Assembly (NCBI GenBank): GCA_963824095.1
Contig: CAWGNS010000014.1
Coordinates: forward strand, 1,054,001 to 1,118,000
DNA: 64,000 nucleotides
Source of the DNA: JBBDWJ01 sp963824095
GTDB lineage: Bacteria; Acidobacteriota; Terriglobia; Bryobacterales; UBA6623
Direction: 5' to 3'
Shown: positions 54,048 through 63,919 of the stretch, piece after piece
Layout: every line of letters starts with the position of its first letter
Numbering within the stretch: the first letter of the stretch is position 1
Made by a program: the position numbers and the translations under genes
Notes under the pieces: generated by a model
The model's input: only the letters and a program-made list of their open reading frames with translations
Database searches by the model: none
Told to the model about the DNA's origin: nothing

Positions 54048-55448
54048 TTACATGTACTTGCGGGCGTCGGAAACCGCGCCCTCGATAGCCGAGGCAGCCG
54101 CGGTCAGCGGGCTGGCCAGGAACGTCCGCCCGCCCTTGCCCTGGCGGCCTTCGAAATTGCGGTTGCTGGTGCTGACGCAATATTGTCCCGGCTGGAGCTG
54201 GTCGCCGTTCATCGCAATGCACATGCTGCAGCCGGCTTCGCGCCATTCCGCCCCGGCGGCACGGAAAATCTCGGGCAAGCCCTCGGAAGTAGCCTGCCGC
54301 TTGATGTCTTCGGAGCCCGGCACCACCATCACGCGCACTTTGGGACTCACTTTACGGCCCTTGAGAAGCTGCGCCGCCTCGCGCAGATCGGTGATCCGCG
54401 AATTCGTGCAGCTTCCGATGAAGACCACATCGATCGGATGGCCCAGCAGCGGCCGGCCCGCTTCCAGTTGCATGTAGTCGAGCGCCTTACGGATCGAACT
54501 GCCCGAGTTGCCGTCCTGAGCCGCGGCCGGGTCGGGCACCGGCTGGCTGATCGAGATGCCCATGCCGGGGTTGGTGCCGTAGGTGATCATCGGCTCGAGC
54601 TTGGCGGCGTCGATGGTGATGGTGCGGTCGTAGGCGGCGCCTTCGTCGGAAGGCAGTTTCCGCCAGCGCGCCACCGCATCGTCCCAGGCCTTGCCCTTTG
54701 GAACGCGGGGGCGCCCGGCCAGGTACTCGAATGTCGTGTCGTCGGGGGCGATCATGCCGGCGCGCGCGCCGCCTTCGATCGACATATTGCAGACCGTCAT
54801 GCGGCCTTCCATCGAAAGCGCGCGGATGGCGCTGCCGCCGTACTCGAGCACGTGCCCGGTGCCGCCGCCGACGCCGATTTTGGCGATCAGCGCCAGAATC
54901 AGGTCCTTGGCCACGACGCCCTTGGGCATGACGCCCTCGAACGAGACTTTGCAGGTACGCGGCTTGTTTTGCAGCAGGCACTGCGTGGCAAGAACGTGCT
55001 CCACCTCGGTGGTGCCGATGCCGAACGCCAGGGCGCCGAAAGCGCCGTGAGTGGAAGTGTGGCTGTCGCCGCACACCACCGTCGCGCCGGGCTGGGTCAA
55101 CCCCAGTTCGGGACCGATCACGTGAACGATCCCCTGGTGCGCGTCGCCCATATCAAACAGCGGCACGCCGAATTCGCGGCAGTTGATGCGCAACTGCTCG
55201 ACCTGCTTGGCGGCGATGGCGTCGACGATCGGCAGGCTGCGGTCGGTGGTGGGGATACTGTGGTCCATCGTAGCCACAGTGTGGTCCGGCCGCCGCACCT
55301 TGATTCCGCGGTTGCGAAGCCCCTGGAAGGCTTGCGGCGAGGTCACTTCGTGAACCAGGTGCAAATCGATGTAAATGACCGCCGGGCTGCCCGGCTCGTG
55401 GACAACGACGTGGTCATCCCAAATCTTTTCGAAAAGCGTCTTCGGCAT
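54048..55448 (-). CDS. leuC: 3-isopropylmalate dehydratase large subunit
   Basis: 466 residues, normal length. Isomerises 2- to 3-isopropylmalate using a [4Fe-4S] cluster. Conserved segments HLVHEVTSPQAFQGLR, VVCGDSHTSTHGAFGALAFGIG, NMSIEGGARAGMIAPDD, FIGSCTNSRITDLR and GCSMCIAMNGDQL are present; the last two carry the cluster cysteines. First gene of the leuCD pair. Confidence 0.97.
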   Translation of the reverse strand: MPKTLFEKIWDDHVVVHEPGSPAVIYIDLHLVHEVTSPQAFQGLRNRGIKVRRPDHTVATMDHSIPTTDRSLPIVDAIAAKQVEQLRINCREFGVPLFDMGDAHQGIVHVIGPELGLTQPGATVVCGDSHTSTHGAFGALAFGIGTTEVEHVLATQCLLQNKPRTCKVSFEGVMPKGVVAKDLILALIAKIGVGGGTGHVLEYGGSAIRALSMEGRMTVCNMSIEGGARAGMIAPDDTTFEYLAGRPRVPKGKAWDDAVARWRKLPSDEGAAYDRTITIDAAKLEPMITYGTNPGMGISISQPVPDPAAAQDGNSGSSIRKALDYMQLEAGRPLLGHPIDVVFIGSCTNSRITDLREAAQLLKGRKVSPKVRVMVVPGSEDIKRQATSEGLPEIFRAAGAEWREAGCSMCIAMNGDQLQPGQYCVSTSNRNFEGRQGKGGRTFLASPLTAAASAIEGAVSDARKYM

Positions 55449-55584
55449 AAGGGAACCTGAATTCTCAGTCTAGCTCAGCGGTCGGCCGCGCGCACGAAAC
55501 GGGCGCCGGGACAACGCTAGGGTCCCTCCGGGGCCCGACTCAGTTTGGGCGCAATAGAGGCCCGGCCGACTGCGCCGGCGCCCT

Positions 55585-56599
55585 TTAAAATCGGGTTTCT
55601 TCGACGTGGCAATATTGCCGGTCTTGGGAAAGAATGCGCCGTTCCATCGAAGCGTCGTCGCGGTTGACAACCTGGCACTGGCCAATCTGCAAATCCTGTA
55701 CGAAACCTCCCGGCGACATCAGCAATTTGACCTGCAGATCGAGGTCGAAGTCGTTCGAACCAAAAAGCTGCAGCCGCAGTTGGCCAGGAACGCGGTCGTT
55801 GCCTTTTTCGCTGCGGGTGAACCAGGGCACCAGGTCGGCTCCCTCGCGGAAGAAAGCCATGATCGTGGCGTCGGAAGCGTTGGCCGGCAGATCCGTTTCG
55901 AAGACCTGATACTCCGCGCCAAACTTCGTCAGCCGGGCGTCGGCGAAACAGCCAAAACGCTCCTGCCAGGCGCTGGAGCCAGCGGCCACCTCCTCCTGGC
56001 AGCGTCCGGTTTCGGGATCGCGGCTGCGGCAGAACGATTCCTGTGGGCAATTGGGCGAACCCTTGAGGTCGAGCGGCGAGCGGTCGTCCCAGGATTTGGC
56101 CTGCATCCCCCAGCTCACCTGGATCTCGTCGACCTTATCGCGCTCCTGGATGCGGCTCCATAGCGAGCGCTGCTGCGGTTCGAGCACGGCGGTGACGCGA
56201 ATCCGCCGGCGCTTGGGCTGGCCGGTGATTTCGGGCTTCGTCGGTTGCCGTGGTGTTGCGGCGCTGAACTACCGCCGTGAGCACGTTGGCGCTGACGCCG
56301 GCTTTGCGCAGTTCGATGACGTCTTGCGGCGTCAGGTTGGGCAGCTCGTCGGCCGCCTTGACCAGCTCGATGATCAGCGCGTCGCCGACCTGCTCCTTCG
56401 ACATGCGCACCAGATCCTGCTGGGTGATGACATTGCGGCCGGGGGTCTTTTCCTGGGCCCTCGCCACGGCCAACAGACAGAAACTGGCCGCCAACGCCAC
56501 CAGGAATACACCGCTGGAGCGCCGGATCAAGGCAACCGCGGAAGAGGACGAGCCGCGGCCAAGACGAGCCGAACAACGCGCAGGAAGGGGGAATTCCAT
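55585..56599 (-). CDS. Secreted hypothetical protein, with one frameshift
   Basis: About 337 residues after correction. The first part has a signal peptide (GVFLVALAASFCLLAVARAQ) and a helical segment ITQQDLVRMSKEQVGDALIIELVKAADELPNLTPQDVIELRKAGVSANVLTAVV. The frame changes between about 56240 and 56265; the second part reads PRQPTKPEITGQPKRRRIRVTAVLEPQQRSLWSRIQ ... FGSNDFDLDLQVKLLM to 55585 with a Cys-rich middle. An in-frame TAG just upstream in the second frame shows the parts cannot be one uninterrupted frame as given. The family is unknown. Confidence 0.65.
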
Positions 56600-56870
56600 C
56601 AGATCCGTCCGAGCTATCTCTTTCTATCTTAATCCGATGAGGGCCGCGGGACGAAATATCGGGCCGGAGCCGGGCCGGCAAAAGTGCTCACCAGGCGCCC
56701 GGCATGAGTGTTACCTATCCGCCGGTAAGGACAAAGCGGTCTGACCCGTTCGGGGCGCGCAAAGAGCCGACCTCTCAATCCGTACCTGACACCCGTACCT
56801 GACACGCCTCGCGGCCCCCTCGTTTCCAAGGGGCTCGCGGGTCTATTGCTGCCTCACCAGACCGCGGCCG

Positions 56871-57602
56871 CTACTCGACCGGCTCATTCCCCAACTCCGC
56901 GATCGCCTCGCGCAGCCGGACCATCAATTGCTTGGCGTCGCGCTGTTCGAGCCCCGCGGTCGGCAGCGGCTTGCCAACACGCAGCTCGGCGCGCCCCGGC
57001 CTCAGATGCAGCGAGCTGGGTGGCAGGATGTCGCGCGTCCCCACGATCGCCATCGGCACGATCGGCGCCCCGGCCCGAATAGCGATGTAGCCCGCCCCCG
57101 GCTTGAGGGGCCGCATGCGGTCTTCGCGCGTCCGGCCGCCTTCGGGGAAGATCAGCACGGAAAACCCTGCGCGGATCTTGTCGGCCGCCTGTTGGATGTT
57201 GCGCGCCGCCACCCGCGGGTTCTCGCGATTGACCGGCAGGTGACCGGCGCGGTTCAAGTGCCAGCCCAGAAACGGGATTTTCCACAGCCCATGCCTCGCC
57301 AGGATGCGAAACTCGCGCGGCATCCGCCCGAACATCAGCGGCGTGTCAATCAGGCTGAAGTGGTTGGAACAGAATACGTAGGGCTGCCGCGGGTCGAGAT
57401 TTTCGGCCCCGATCACGGTTACCTTGACCCCGCAGATGCCAAGCACCATCCGCGCCCAGCGGACCGCGACGCGATGCTGCAACCGGCCTGTCGAGTCGAA
57501 CAACGAGGAAATCAGCGAGATCGTGCCCATCACCACGACCGAAAGGCCGATCAGCGGGCACATCCACAGAACCGAACGCAGCAGACCGAACAACGACCTC
57601 AT
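56871..57602 (-). CDS. plsC: 1-acyl-sn-glycerol-3-phosphate acyltransferase
   Basis: 243 residues. Adds the second acyl chain in phosphatidic acid synthesis at the inner membrane. N-terminal helix (LIGLSVVVMGTISLISSL), motif I NHFSLID (Asn80-Asp86), motif III FPEGGR (152-157) and GAPIVPMAIVGT. The 237 bases separating it from folC suggest its own promoter. Confidence 0.93.
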   Translation of the reverse strand: MRSLFGLLRSVLWMCPLIGLSVVVMGTISLISSLFDSTGRLQHRVAVRWARMVLGICGVKVTVIGAENLDPRQPYVFCSNHFSLIDTPLMFGRMPREFRILARHGLWKIPFLGWHLNRAGHLPVNRENPRVAARNIQQAADKIRAGFSVLIFPEGGRTREDRMRPLKPGAGYIAIRAGAPIVPMAIVGTRDILPPSSLHLRPGRAELRVGKPLPTAGLEQRDAKQLMVRLREAIAELGNEPVE

Positions 57603-57839
57603 TCCAAATGGATTCCAAGCGGCTGAGCCAGCGGAAAACTCCGGCTGTACGAGCGTCGTAGTTTACTCGTTCCCCCCGCGGGCACTCAAGCGGCCGGCCG
57701 ATGACGGCGATCGCGGCAGCGCCGAAACCCCGCCGCGGGTGCGACCACCGCTCGGCGGCTGCAAGCAGTTGGCAAGCGGCGGCTTGATCGCAGCGGGGTG
57801 GGCGAGGCGCGGTTCTTGCCACCCCAACTCTTGCGCGGG

Positions 57840-59144
57840 CTACACCGGCATCGATTCGACCGACTGCAACAGCCCCAGAGCCTCGCCGACCAGAAAGACC
57901 GAGCCGGCGATCACAATGACGTCGTCGGGGGCGGCTTCGCGTTGCGCCCGTTCGAGTGCCAGCGCCAGCGTCGGCTCCACCTCGATCGCATCGTGGTGAT
58001 GGTCCACAATGCCCAGCAATGTGGCAGGGCTCAGCGATCGCGGCACGTTGGCGCGGGTGAGAATCACGCGATGAGCGCAGGGAAACAGCAACCCGGCGAC
58101 TTCGTCGACCGCCTTGTCGCGCGAGGTGCCATAAATCAGGTGAACCCGGCGGCCGGCGCGATGCTTGGAAAGAAACGCCGCCAATACGCGCGCACCGGCG
58201 GGGTTGTGCGCCGCATCGAGCAGAATTTCGGGCGCGCCCGCGACGCTCTGCAGCCGGCCCGGCCAGCGCACCGCGGCCAGACCCGCGGCGATCGCGTCCG
58301 GCGGAACGCCCAACAAATCGAGCGCCGCGATCGCCGCCAGGGCGTTGTCGACCTGATGCGCGCCGGCCAGCGCCAGAGTGGCGTCGAAGTGGAAGCCGTC
58401 GGCACGCCGCGCCGTGAAGCGGTAACAGCCGCGCTCGTCCGAGATCCGCTCGGCGCGCCAGTCGACGCCGACGCGCGCCACGGGAATTCCCAACTCGGCG
58501 GCGCGGGCATCGAGCACGGCCGCCGCCTGCGCCGTCTGCGGCGCGAACACGGCGCGGCAGCCCGGCTTGAGGATGCCCGCCTTTTCCGCCGCGATCGAGG
58601 CTCCGCTCTTTCCCAAAAACGCCTCGTGATCGAGCGCGATCGGCGTAATCACCGCCACTTCGGGGTCGACGACGTTGGTCGCATCCAGGCGGCCGCCCAG
58701 GCCGACCTCGATGACGCCCCATTCGACCGCCGCGCGCCGGAAACCGCAAAACGCCACCGCGGTGACGGATTCGAAAAAAGTCGGGTGCGCCTGAAGGCCC
58801 TTGTGCGCCGCCAGCCACTCGTTGGCCGCGCGCACTTCCTCGACCGCCGCCGCAAACGGCTCGTCGCCGCTTTCGGCGCCGTTGATGCGCAGCCGCTCGT
58901 TGAAACGCATCAGATGCGGCGAGGTGTAGAGCCCGGTGGTGTGACCGGCGGCGCGCAGGCCGGCCTCGATCATCGCCGCCGTGGAGCCTTTGCCGTTGGT
59001 GCCGGCAATGTGCGCGACGCGGTAGGCGCGCTGCGGGTTGCCCAGCCGCTGCATCAACGCGCTCATGCGTTGCAGGCCGAAGTTGGCGCCGCGAATGTCG
59101 CCGAGCAGCGACAGCAGATAGCGGACGGCGTCCGGGTAGGTCAT
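57840..59144 (-). CDS. folC: Bifunctional folylpolyglutamate/dihydrofolate synthase
   Basis: 434 residues. Adds Glu to dihydropteroate or folates. P-loop AHIAGTNGKGSTAAMIEA, LYTSPHLMRFNERLRING, VEWGVIEVGLGGRLDATNVV and ITPIALDHEAFLGKSGASIAAEKAGI are diagnostic, with the C-terminal LLDAAHNPAGARVL. Follows accD by 51 bases, the conserved accD-folC arrangement. Confidence 0.96.
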   Translation of the reverse strand: MTYPDAVRYLLSLLGDIRGANFGLQRMSALMQRLGNPQRAYRVAHIAGTNGKGSTAAMIEAGLRAAGHTTGLYTSPHLMRFNERLRINGAESGDEPFAAAVEEVRAANEWLAAHKGLQAHPTFFESVTAVAFCGFRRAAVEWGVIEVGLGGRLDATNVVDPEVAVITPIALDHEAFLGKSGASIAAEKAGILKPGCRAVFAPQTAQAAAVLDARAAELGIPVARVGVDWRAERISDERGCYRFTARRADGFHFDATLALAGAHQVDNALAAIAALDLLGVPPDAIAAGLAAVRWPGRLQSVAGAPEILLDAAHNPAGARVLAAFLSKHRAGRRVHLIYGTSRDKAVDEVAGLLFPCAHRVILTRANVPRSLSPATLLGIVDHHHDAIEVEPTLALALERAQREAAPDDVIVIAGSVFLVGEALGLLQSVESMPV

Positions 59145-59195
59145 GGGAATGGGTAGGTCGTGCCGCGGGCTACGCCATCATGCCCCGCGGCCGAG

Positions 59196-60092
59196 TCATG
59201 CGCCGGGACCGGTCTTGGCAAGGCCTGTCGTAGTGGAGCCGGTGGTAGCTGGGGCGCGGAAGAAATCGTAGGCCCGGATCAGGAAATCCTTCATCTGGGG
59301 ACGGGCGACCACGGCATCGAGCATGCCGTGCTGCAGCAGGAATTCGCTGCGTTGAAAACCCTTGGGCAGTTTCTGGCGGATGGTCTGCTCGATGACGCGC
59401 GGGCCGGCGAAACCGATCAGCGCGCCGGGCTCGGCGATATTGAGATCGCCCAGCATCGCAAAACTCGCGGTCACGCCGCCCGTGGTCGGGTCGGTGAGCA
59501 CGCTGACGTAGGGCAGTTGCGCCTCGCCGAGTTTCGCCAGCGCCGCCGATATCTTCGCCATCTGGACCAGGCTGACGGCGCCCTCCATCATGCGCGCGCC
59601 GCCCGAAGCCGACACGATCGTAATCGGCACCTGGCGCTCGATCGCCCGCTCGATGGCGCGCGTCACCTTTTCGCCGACCACCGCGCCCATGCTGCCGCCG
59701 ATGAAGCGGTATTCCATGGCGCACAGCATCGTGGGATGCCCGCCCATCTTGCCGGCGGCGCTGATCACGGCGTCCTTGAGCCCCGTGCTCGCTTCCGCTT
59801 TTTCGAGCCGTTCGCGATAGGACTTCTGATCGACGAAACGCAGCGCGTCGGTCGAGCGCAGGCCGCTGTCGAACTCCTCCCACTCGCCGCCGTCGAACAA
59901 CGAACGCAGCCGCGAGCGGGCGTCCATCTTGAAATGAAAGCCGCACTTCGTGCAGACGAGTTGGTTCGCCTCGAGATCCTTTTTCCAAATGATCGCGCGG
60001 CACTCGTCGCATTTGATCCACAGGCCCTCGGTGCGGACCTTCTTGGTCTCGGACCGCGGCTCGGGCTCGCTATCTTTTCGGAACCACGCCAT
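59196..60092 (-). CDS. accD: Acetyl-CoA carboxylase carboxyltransferase subunit beta
   Basis: 298 residues from the ATG at 60092; a frame extending to 60797 has no matching sequence. The zinc finger CDECRAIIWKKDLEANQLVCTKCG is followed by the crotonase-fold carboxyltransferase domain (MEYRFIGGSMGAVVGEKVTRAIE, IVSASGGARMMEGAVSLVQM, VLTDPTTGGVTASFAMLGD, GFAGPRVIEQTIRQKLPKGFQRSEFLL). It transfers carboxyl from biotin to acetyl-CoA with AccA. Upstream of folC. Confidence 0.97.
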   Translation of the reverse strand: MAWFRKDSEPEPRSETKKVRTEGLWIKCDECRAIIWKKDLEANQLVCTKCGFHFKMDARSRLRSLFDGGEWEEFDSGLRSTDALRFVDQKSYRERLEKAEASTGLKDAVISAAGKMGGHPTMLCAMEYRFIGGSMGAVVGEKVTRAIERAIERQVPITIVSASGGARMMEGAVSLVQMAKISAALAKLGEAQLPYVSVLTDPTTGGVTASFAMLGDLNIAEPGALIGFAGPRVIEQTIRQKLPKGFQRSEFLLQHGMLDAVVARPQMKDFLIRAYDFFRAPATTGSTTTGLAKTGPGA

Positions 60093-60233
60093 GAGTAGCT
60101 CTTTCGTTACTCCGCTGCTTTCTATGCTCCGATATTGCTTGCCGAAGAGCAAGCCCGAGCGCCGGGGCCGTCCGCCGCCACGCAACCCGCGGCGAGGGCC
60201 CGCCGCGATAAAATATGGGGAGCGAGAACATCG

Positions 60234-60692
60234 ATGATGCGTCTGCTCTTTTTCACGTTGTGCGTGGCCCTGGCGGTGATTTTCTGGCTGGAGTACGCCA
60301 ACGTCCCCGACGATCAGGTCGAGCAGACTCTTCGCGAGCAGTCGGAGCGGCTCGGCAAAGAGGCCTCGCGGGCGGTGCATGAGGCGCGCCAGGGTTTGCG
60401 CAAGGCCGCCGTCTCGATCCACAAGGACACCAGCGGTTTGCGCAACGACGCGGCCGATGCCCAGCGCCAGGCCGGCGACGCCGTCGACGACAAAGCCGAG
60501 GAATTGCAGAAGCAATCCGGCGCCGCCCGGCAGCAGATCGACAAGTTGCGAGAAAACGCGCGTGCGTTGGCCGACAAGGCCGCGGCGCAACTCAAGGAAC
60601 GTACCGCCGAGTTGCGCAAGCAATACGAAAACCTCAAACAGCAGGCGGCGGATTCCGATAGCGCGCAGCAACCGGCGGGGCAGAACCCGTGA
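60234..60692 (+). CDS. Membrane-anchored coiled-coil protein
   Basis: 152 residues from the ATG at 60234 preceded by GGGGAG. One N-terminal helix (LLFFTLCVALAVIFWLEYA) followed by a long charged, Ala/Gln-rich amphipathic coil (heptads from about residue 30 to 140). Apolipoprotein- or YtxH-like in appearance. Divergent from accD. The function is unknown. Confidence 0.7.
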   Translation: MMRLLFFTLCVALAVIFWLEYANVPDDQVEQTLREQSERLGKEASRAVHEARQGLRKAAVSIHKDTSGLRNDAADAQRQAGDAVDDKAEELQKQSGAARQQIDKLRENARALADKAAAQLKERTAELRKQYENLKQQAADSDSAQQPAGQNP

Positions 60693-60701
60693 TCCCCTGA
60701 G

Positions 60702-60890
60702 GTAGGAGCAGGCGCTCCCGCCTGTCGGCCGCAGCGAAGTGGAGGCCCTGCTCCTGAATTTTGACTGGGGACACAACCGCGGCCCGACTGGGCGCACGGC
60801 GCAGGCGCCGTCGATTCGCCGCCGGCCTGGATGGGTACGCAGCCCAAGGGCCGCCTAACGGCGGCGACAGGCGGGAGCGCCTGTCTCTAC
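60702..60890. repeat. Family A intergenic repeat, copy 4
   Basis: Left end 60702-60726 (GTAGGAGCAGGCG ... CGCCTGTC), right end 60866-60890 (GACAGGCG-GGAG-CGCCTGTC-TCTAC). Internal boxes CGGCCGCAGCGAAG and GGGCCGCCTAACGGCGG match copies 2 and 3. Lies between converging genes. Confidence 0.8.
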
Positions 60891-60938
60891 ACAGGACAGA
60901 TAAGGTTCTCGGTCCCAGCCCTCGCAGGCCCCCTCAAT

Positions 60939-61649
60939 TCAAAGCTGCTTTAACGTGGCCATGGCTTCGTCGTAGCGCGGAAACTTGCGTTCCTCCGCTT
61001 TGAAGGCGGCGGTGTGGACGCAGCGCCGCTGGCTGCGGAATTCAGCGGGATATTTCAGGTGCAGCATCTCGTGATAGAGGATGAACTCCACCAGAAACCG
61101 CGGCTTCTGCGGGCAGTCGAAGATCTTGCTGATGATAATCGCGTTGTGAGCCGGGTCCCAGTGACCCAGCATGCGGCGCGACAGGCGCGGGCTCCAGCTC
61201 AGGCGGGGCTGGGCCAGCAGCCCGTCGAAATAGCGCTGGTTGAGCTCCTGGAACATCTCTTCGAGGTCATGGACGTGGCCGCGGGCGGGGCCGATCTGCT
61301 TGCGTCCGCGGAGCTGGCGCAACAACAAGGCCTTGCGCCGGATGTCCGCGCGATTCACAAACAAGCGGTAGCGGTGATTGTATTGCCGCGGGATGGGTTT
61401 GCGGTAGAGCTTCGCAATCAGAATGTAGGCGAGCGCCTCCTGCACCGGCGCGGGAGCGCTTTCGAGCAGATCGCTCAACCGCACCAGCGCCCGGGTACGG
61501 TCTGCATTGAGCCGGATGGTGCTATCGAGATTGGCGTAAGGGTAGAACTGAATCGAAAATTCGGGCTGGGGCGTGCGGGGCCGCAACTCGCGAAACGCGC
61601 GCACAAAAATCTCTTCAAGCGATTCAAACAGCAGCGACGTTTGCATCAC
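60939..61649 (-). CDS. SprT-like zinc metallopeptidase
   Basis: 236 residues. VEFILYHEMLHLKYP carries the HExxH site (His193, Glu194, His197), and a third ligand is likely His212 or a nearby His in RRCVHTAAFKAEERKFP. The N-terminal half (FVRAFRELRPRTPQPEFSIQ ... LAYILIAKLYRKP) is helical. Resembles SprT/YgjP-type M48-like enzymes. Substrate and role are unknown. Confidence 0.8.
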   Translation of the reverse strand: MMQTSLLFESLEEIFVRAFRELRPRTPQPEFSIQFYPYANLDSTIRLNADRTRALVRLSDLLESAPAPVQEALAYILIAKLYRKPIPRQYNHRYRLFVNRADIRRKALLLRQLRGRKQIGPARGHVHDLEEMFQELNQRYFDGLLAQPRLSWSPRLSRRMLGHWDPAHNAIIISKIFDCPQKPRFLVEFILYHEMLHLKYPAEFRSQRRCVHTAAFKAEERKFPRYDEAMATLKQL

Positions 61650-61868
61650 GGCGGCCGGACTCTAGTTTACCCCGCTTCGAAGGGGATCGTGGCGTGCCGA
61701 GCCGCACAGCGGCCGCTCGCCGGCGAACGCGTCCGGCTGCCAACTCGGCTATCATGAGCCTCGTACGCTTGAGTTCCCGTCAGCGCGTCCCGTCTATTCC
61801 CGCACGTAGGCGCCGGGCCTCCCCGGCCGTACGCGGCGGAAACCGATTCACGAGGCAGAGGAGGATGA

Positions 61869-62294
61869 ATGAAACGTAGTGCGTCAGCCGTCTGGAAAGG
61901 CGGTCTCAAGGATGGAAAAGGCACCATCTCAACCGATAGCGGCGTCCTTTCCGATACCCAATATTCGTTCAGCACCCGTTTTGAAGACGGCAAAGGGACC
62001 AACCCCGAAGAGCTGATCGCCGCCGCGCACGCCGGCTGCTTCGCCATGGCTCTGTCGGGCCAGTTGGGCAACGCCGGCATCACCGCCGAAAGCATCAAGA
62101 CCACGGCCGGCGTACGGCTGGAAAAAACCGATGCGGGGTTTGCGATCACCTCGGTCCACCTCGATGTGGTGGTCAAAGCGCCCGGAGCCGACGCCCAGGC
62201 GTTTGAGACGGCGACCAACAACGCCAAGATCGGCTGCCCGGTGTCGAAAGTGCTCAACGCCAAGATCACGATGGACGCCAAGCTCGAGGCCTGA
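61869..62294 (+). CDS. OsmC-family peroxiredoxin
   Basis: 141 residues, from an ATG with GAGGAGG just before it. MKRSASAVWKGGLKDGKGTIST, FEDGKGTNPEELIAAAHAGCFAMALSG (peroxidatic Cys) and FETATNNAKIGCPVSKVLNAKITMDAKLE (resolving Cys) are typical OsmC, here with Cys at both sites rather than selenocysteine. Detoxifies organic hydroperoxides in the cytoplasm. Confidence 0.95.
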   Translation: MKRSASAVWKGGLKDGKGTISTDSGVLSDTQYSFSTRFEDGKGTNPEELIAAAHAGCFAMALSGQLGNAGITAESIKTTAGVRLEKTDAGFAITSVHLDVVVKAPGADAQAFETATNNAKIGCPVSKVLNAKITMDAKLEA

Positions 62295-62329
62295 AGCGCC
62301 CGTTCCCCTAACCGGCGGTTGACGGCGCG

Positions 62330-63919
62330 TCAGCGCGAGAGCGCTAGCACCACGACCGAATGGGGCGGGAGCTGAACCGCCAGCCCGCCGCTATTGAGGC
62401 GGGCCCCCTCGAACTCCACCGGCCGCACCTGGCGCGGAGAATCAAACGTGTTCTCCGAATCCATGGCGTCGCCTGTCAGGATGCGGCCGGAAACCTCACT
62501 GAAATTCCCGCCCTCGATCCGCGCCTGCAGCGCAACCGGAGCCTTCGCGTCCAGATTGACCAGCGAGAGATGAACGACGCCCTGAGCGTCGCGCGAGGCC
62601 GAGGCGCTGACGGCTGGGATCGCCGTCTCGCCGTGGGTATAGTTGTCGGTCTTCAACTCGACAGGCAGCGCCGTCGCGTCGTGGTGCACCTGATACATGT
62701 CGAAGACATGATAGGTCGGCGTCAGCACCATCTTTTCGCCTTCGGTCAGGATCAGCGCCTGCAGCACGTTCACCAGTTGCGCGATGTTGGCCATCTTGAC
62801 GCGCTTGGTGTGCTGATTGAGGATGTTGAGGGTCGCCCCGGCGACGACCGCGTCACGAACGGTATTGCGCTGGTAGAGAAACGCCGAGTTCGTCCCCGGC
62901 TCGGCCTGATACCAGGTGCCCCATTCATCGACGAACAGCCCGACATGGCCGTCGGGGTCCTCGCGGTTCATGATCGCCTCGGCGCCCTTCAGTAGATCCT
63001 CCAACTTGAGGGCGTCGCGCAGAACCGCAGTCCAGCCATCTTCGTCGAAGCCAGTGGCCGGCAGCTTGTTCTGCCATGTACTGCCGAGTGTGTAGTAGTG
63101 CAGCGAGATCCCCTGCATTCCCGAACGCACGTTCTTCATCAGCACCTCGAGCCAATGCAAGTCCGTCCCGCCGGGCCCGGCCGCGACGCGCGTCAGGCGG
63201 TTGTCGCCGAAATCGCGCGCGAAGACGCTGAAGCGGCGGAAGAGGTCGGAATAGTATTCCGGCGTCATGCGACCGCCGCAACCCCAGTTTTCGTTGCCGA
63301 TGCCGAGGAAAGGAACCTTCCACGGCTGCTCGCGGCCGTTGGCGCGCCGCAGGTTGGCGAGGTCGCTGTCGCCGTCGAAGGTCATGTATTCGACCCAGTT
63401 CATCATCTCCTCGGGAGTCCCGCTGCCCACGTTGGCGGCGACGTAGGGCTCGGCGCCGATCCGTTCACAGAAATCCAGAAACTCGTGCGTGCCGAAGCTG
63501 TTGTCGTCGATCACGTCGCCCCAGTGGATGTTGACGCGTTTGTGGCGCTGGCCGGCCGGGCCGATGCCGTCCCGCCAGTGGTACTGGTCGGCGAAGCAGC
63601 CGCCCGGCCAACGCAGGTTCGGGATCTGGATCTTGCGCAGCGCTTCGATGATGTCGTTGCGCACGCCGTTCGTGTTGGGGATCGGCGATTGCGGGCCCAC
63701 CCACAGGCCGCCATAGATGCAGCGGCCCAGGTGTTCGGCGAACTGGCCGTAGATATGCCGGCTGATCTGCGGTCCGGGTTGATCGGCGTGCAGGGTCAAG
63801 GTGGCGCTTTTCGCGGCGTTTTGACCCCATGCAACGTGGGAGCCACCGAACAAGCACAAACCGACAACGGCGGTTGTGAAGATCCCGCGCATGGTTTTCA
63901 CGGCCAGGCAGTCTAGCAT
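62330..63919 (-). CDS. Alpha-N-arabinofuranosidase (GH51)
   Basis: 529 residues from the ATG at 63919, which has GGAGG 5 bases before; the ATG at 63892 and the frame to 63961 are less well placed. A signal peptide (FTTAVVGLCLFGGSHVAWG) directs it to the periplasm or outside. (beta/alpha)8 motifs ISRHIYGQFAEHLGRCIYGG, NLRWPGGCFADQYHWRDGIGP, acid/base GIGNENWGCGG (about Glu210) and nucleophile LFVDEWGTWY (about Glu332), with a C-terminal beta-sandwich ending LPPHSVVVLAL. Cleaves terminal arabinofuranose from hemicellulose or pectin. Confidence 0.95.
   Translation of the reverse strand: MLDCLAVKTMRGIFTTAVVGLCLFGGSHVAWGQNAAKSATLTLHADQPGPQISRHIYGQFAEHLGRCIYGGLWVGPQSPIPNTNGVRNDIIEALRKIQIPNLRWPGGCFADQYHWRDGIGPAGQRHKRVNIHWGDVIDDNSFGTHEFLDFCERIGAEPYVAANVGSGTPEEMMNWVEYMTFDGDSDLANLRRANGREQPWKVPFLGIGNENWGCGGRMTPEYYSDLFRRFSVFARDFGDNRLTRVAAGPGGTDLHWLEVLMKNVRSGMQGISLHYYTLGSTWQNKLPATGFDEDGWTAVLRDALKLEDLLKGAEAIMNREDPDGHVGLFVDEWGTWYQAEPGTNSAFLYQRNTVRDAVVAGATLNILNQHTKRVKMANIAQLVNVLQALILTEGEKMVLTPTYHVFDMYQVHHDATALPVELKTDNYTHGETAIPAVSASASRDAQGVVHLSLVNLDAKAPVALQARIEGGNFSEVSGRILTGDAMDSENTFDSPRQVRPVEFEGARLNSGGLAVQLPPHSVVVLALSR

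Noticed and set aside
60092..60797. N-terminal extension of accD
   Set aside because: The AccD domain with its zinc finger begins at the ATG 60092; the extension is antisense to a coiled-coil gene and a repeat.
61869..62294. OsmC protein as a second selenoprotein
   Set aside because: Selenocysteine OsmC variants exist in related bacteria, but both catalytic positions here are Cys codons and no in-frame TGA is present.
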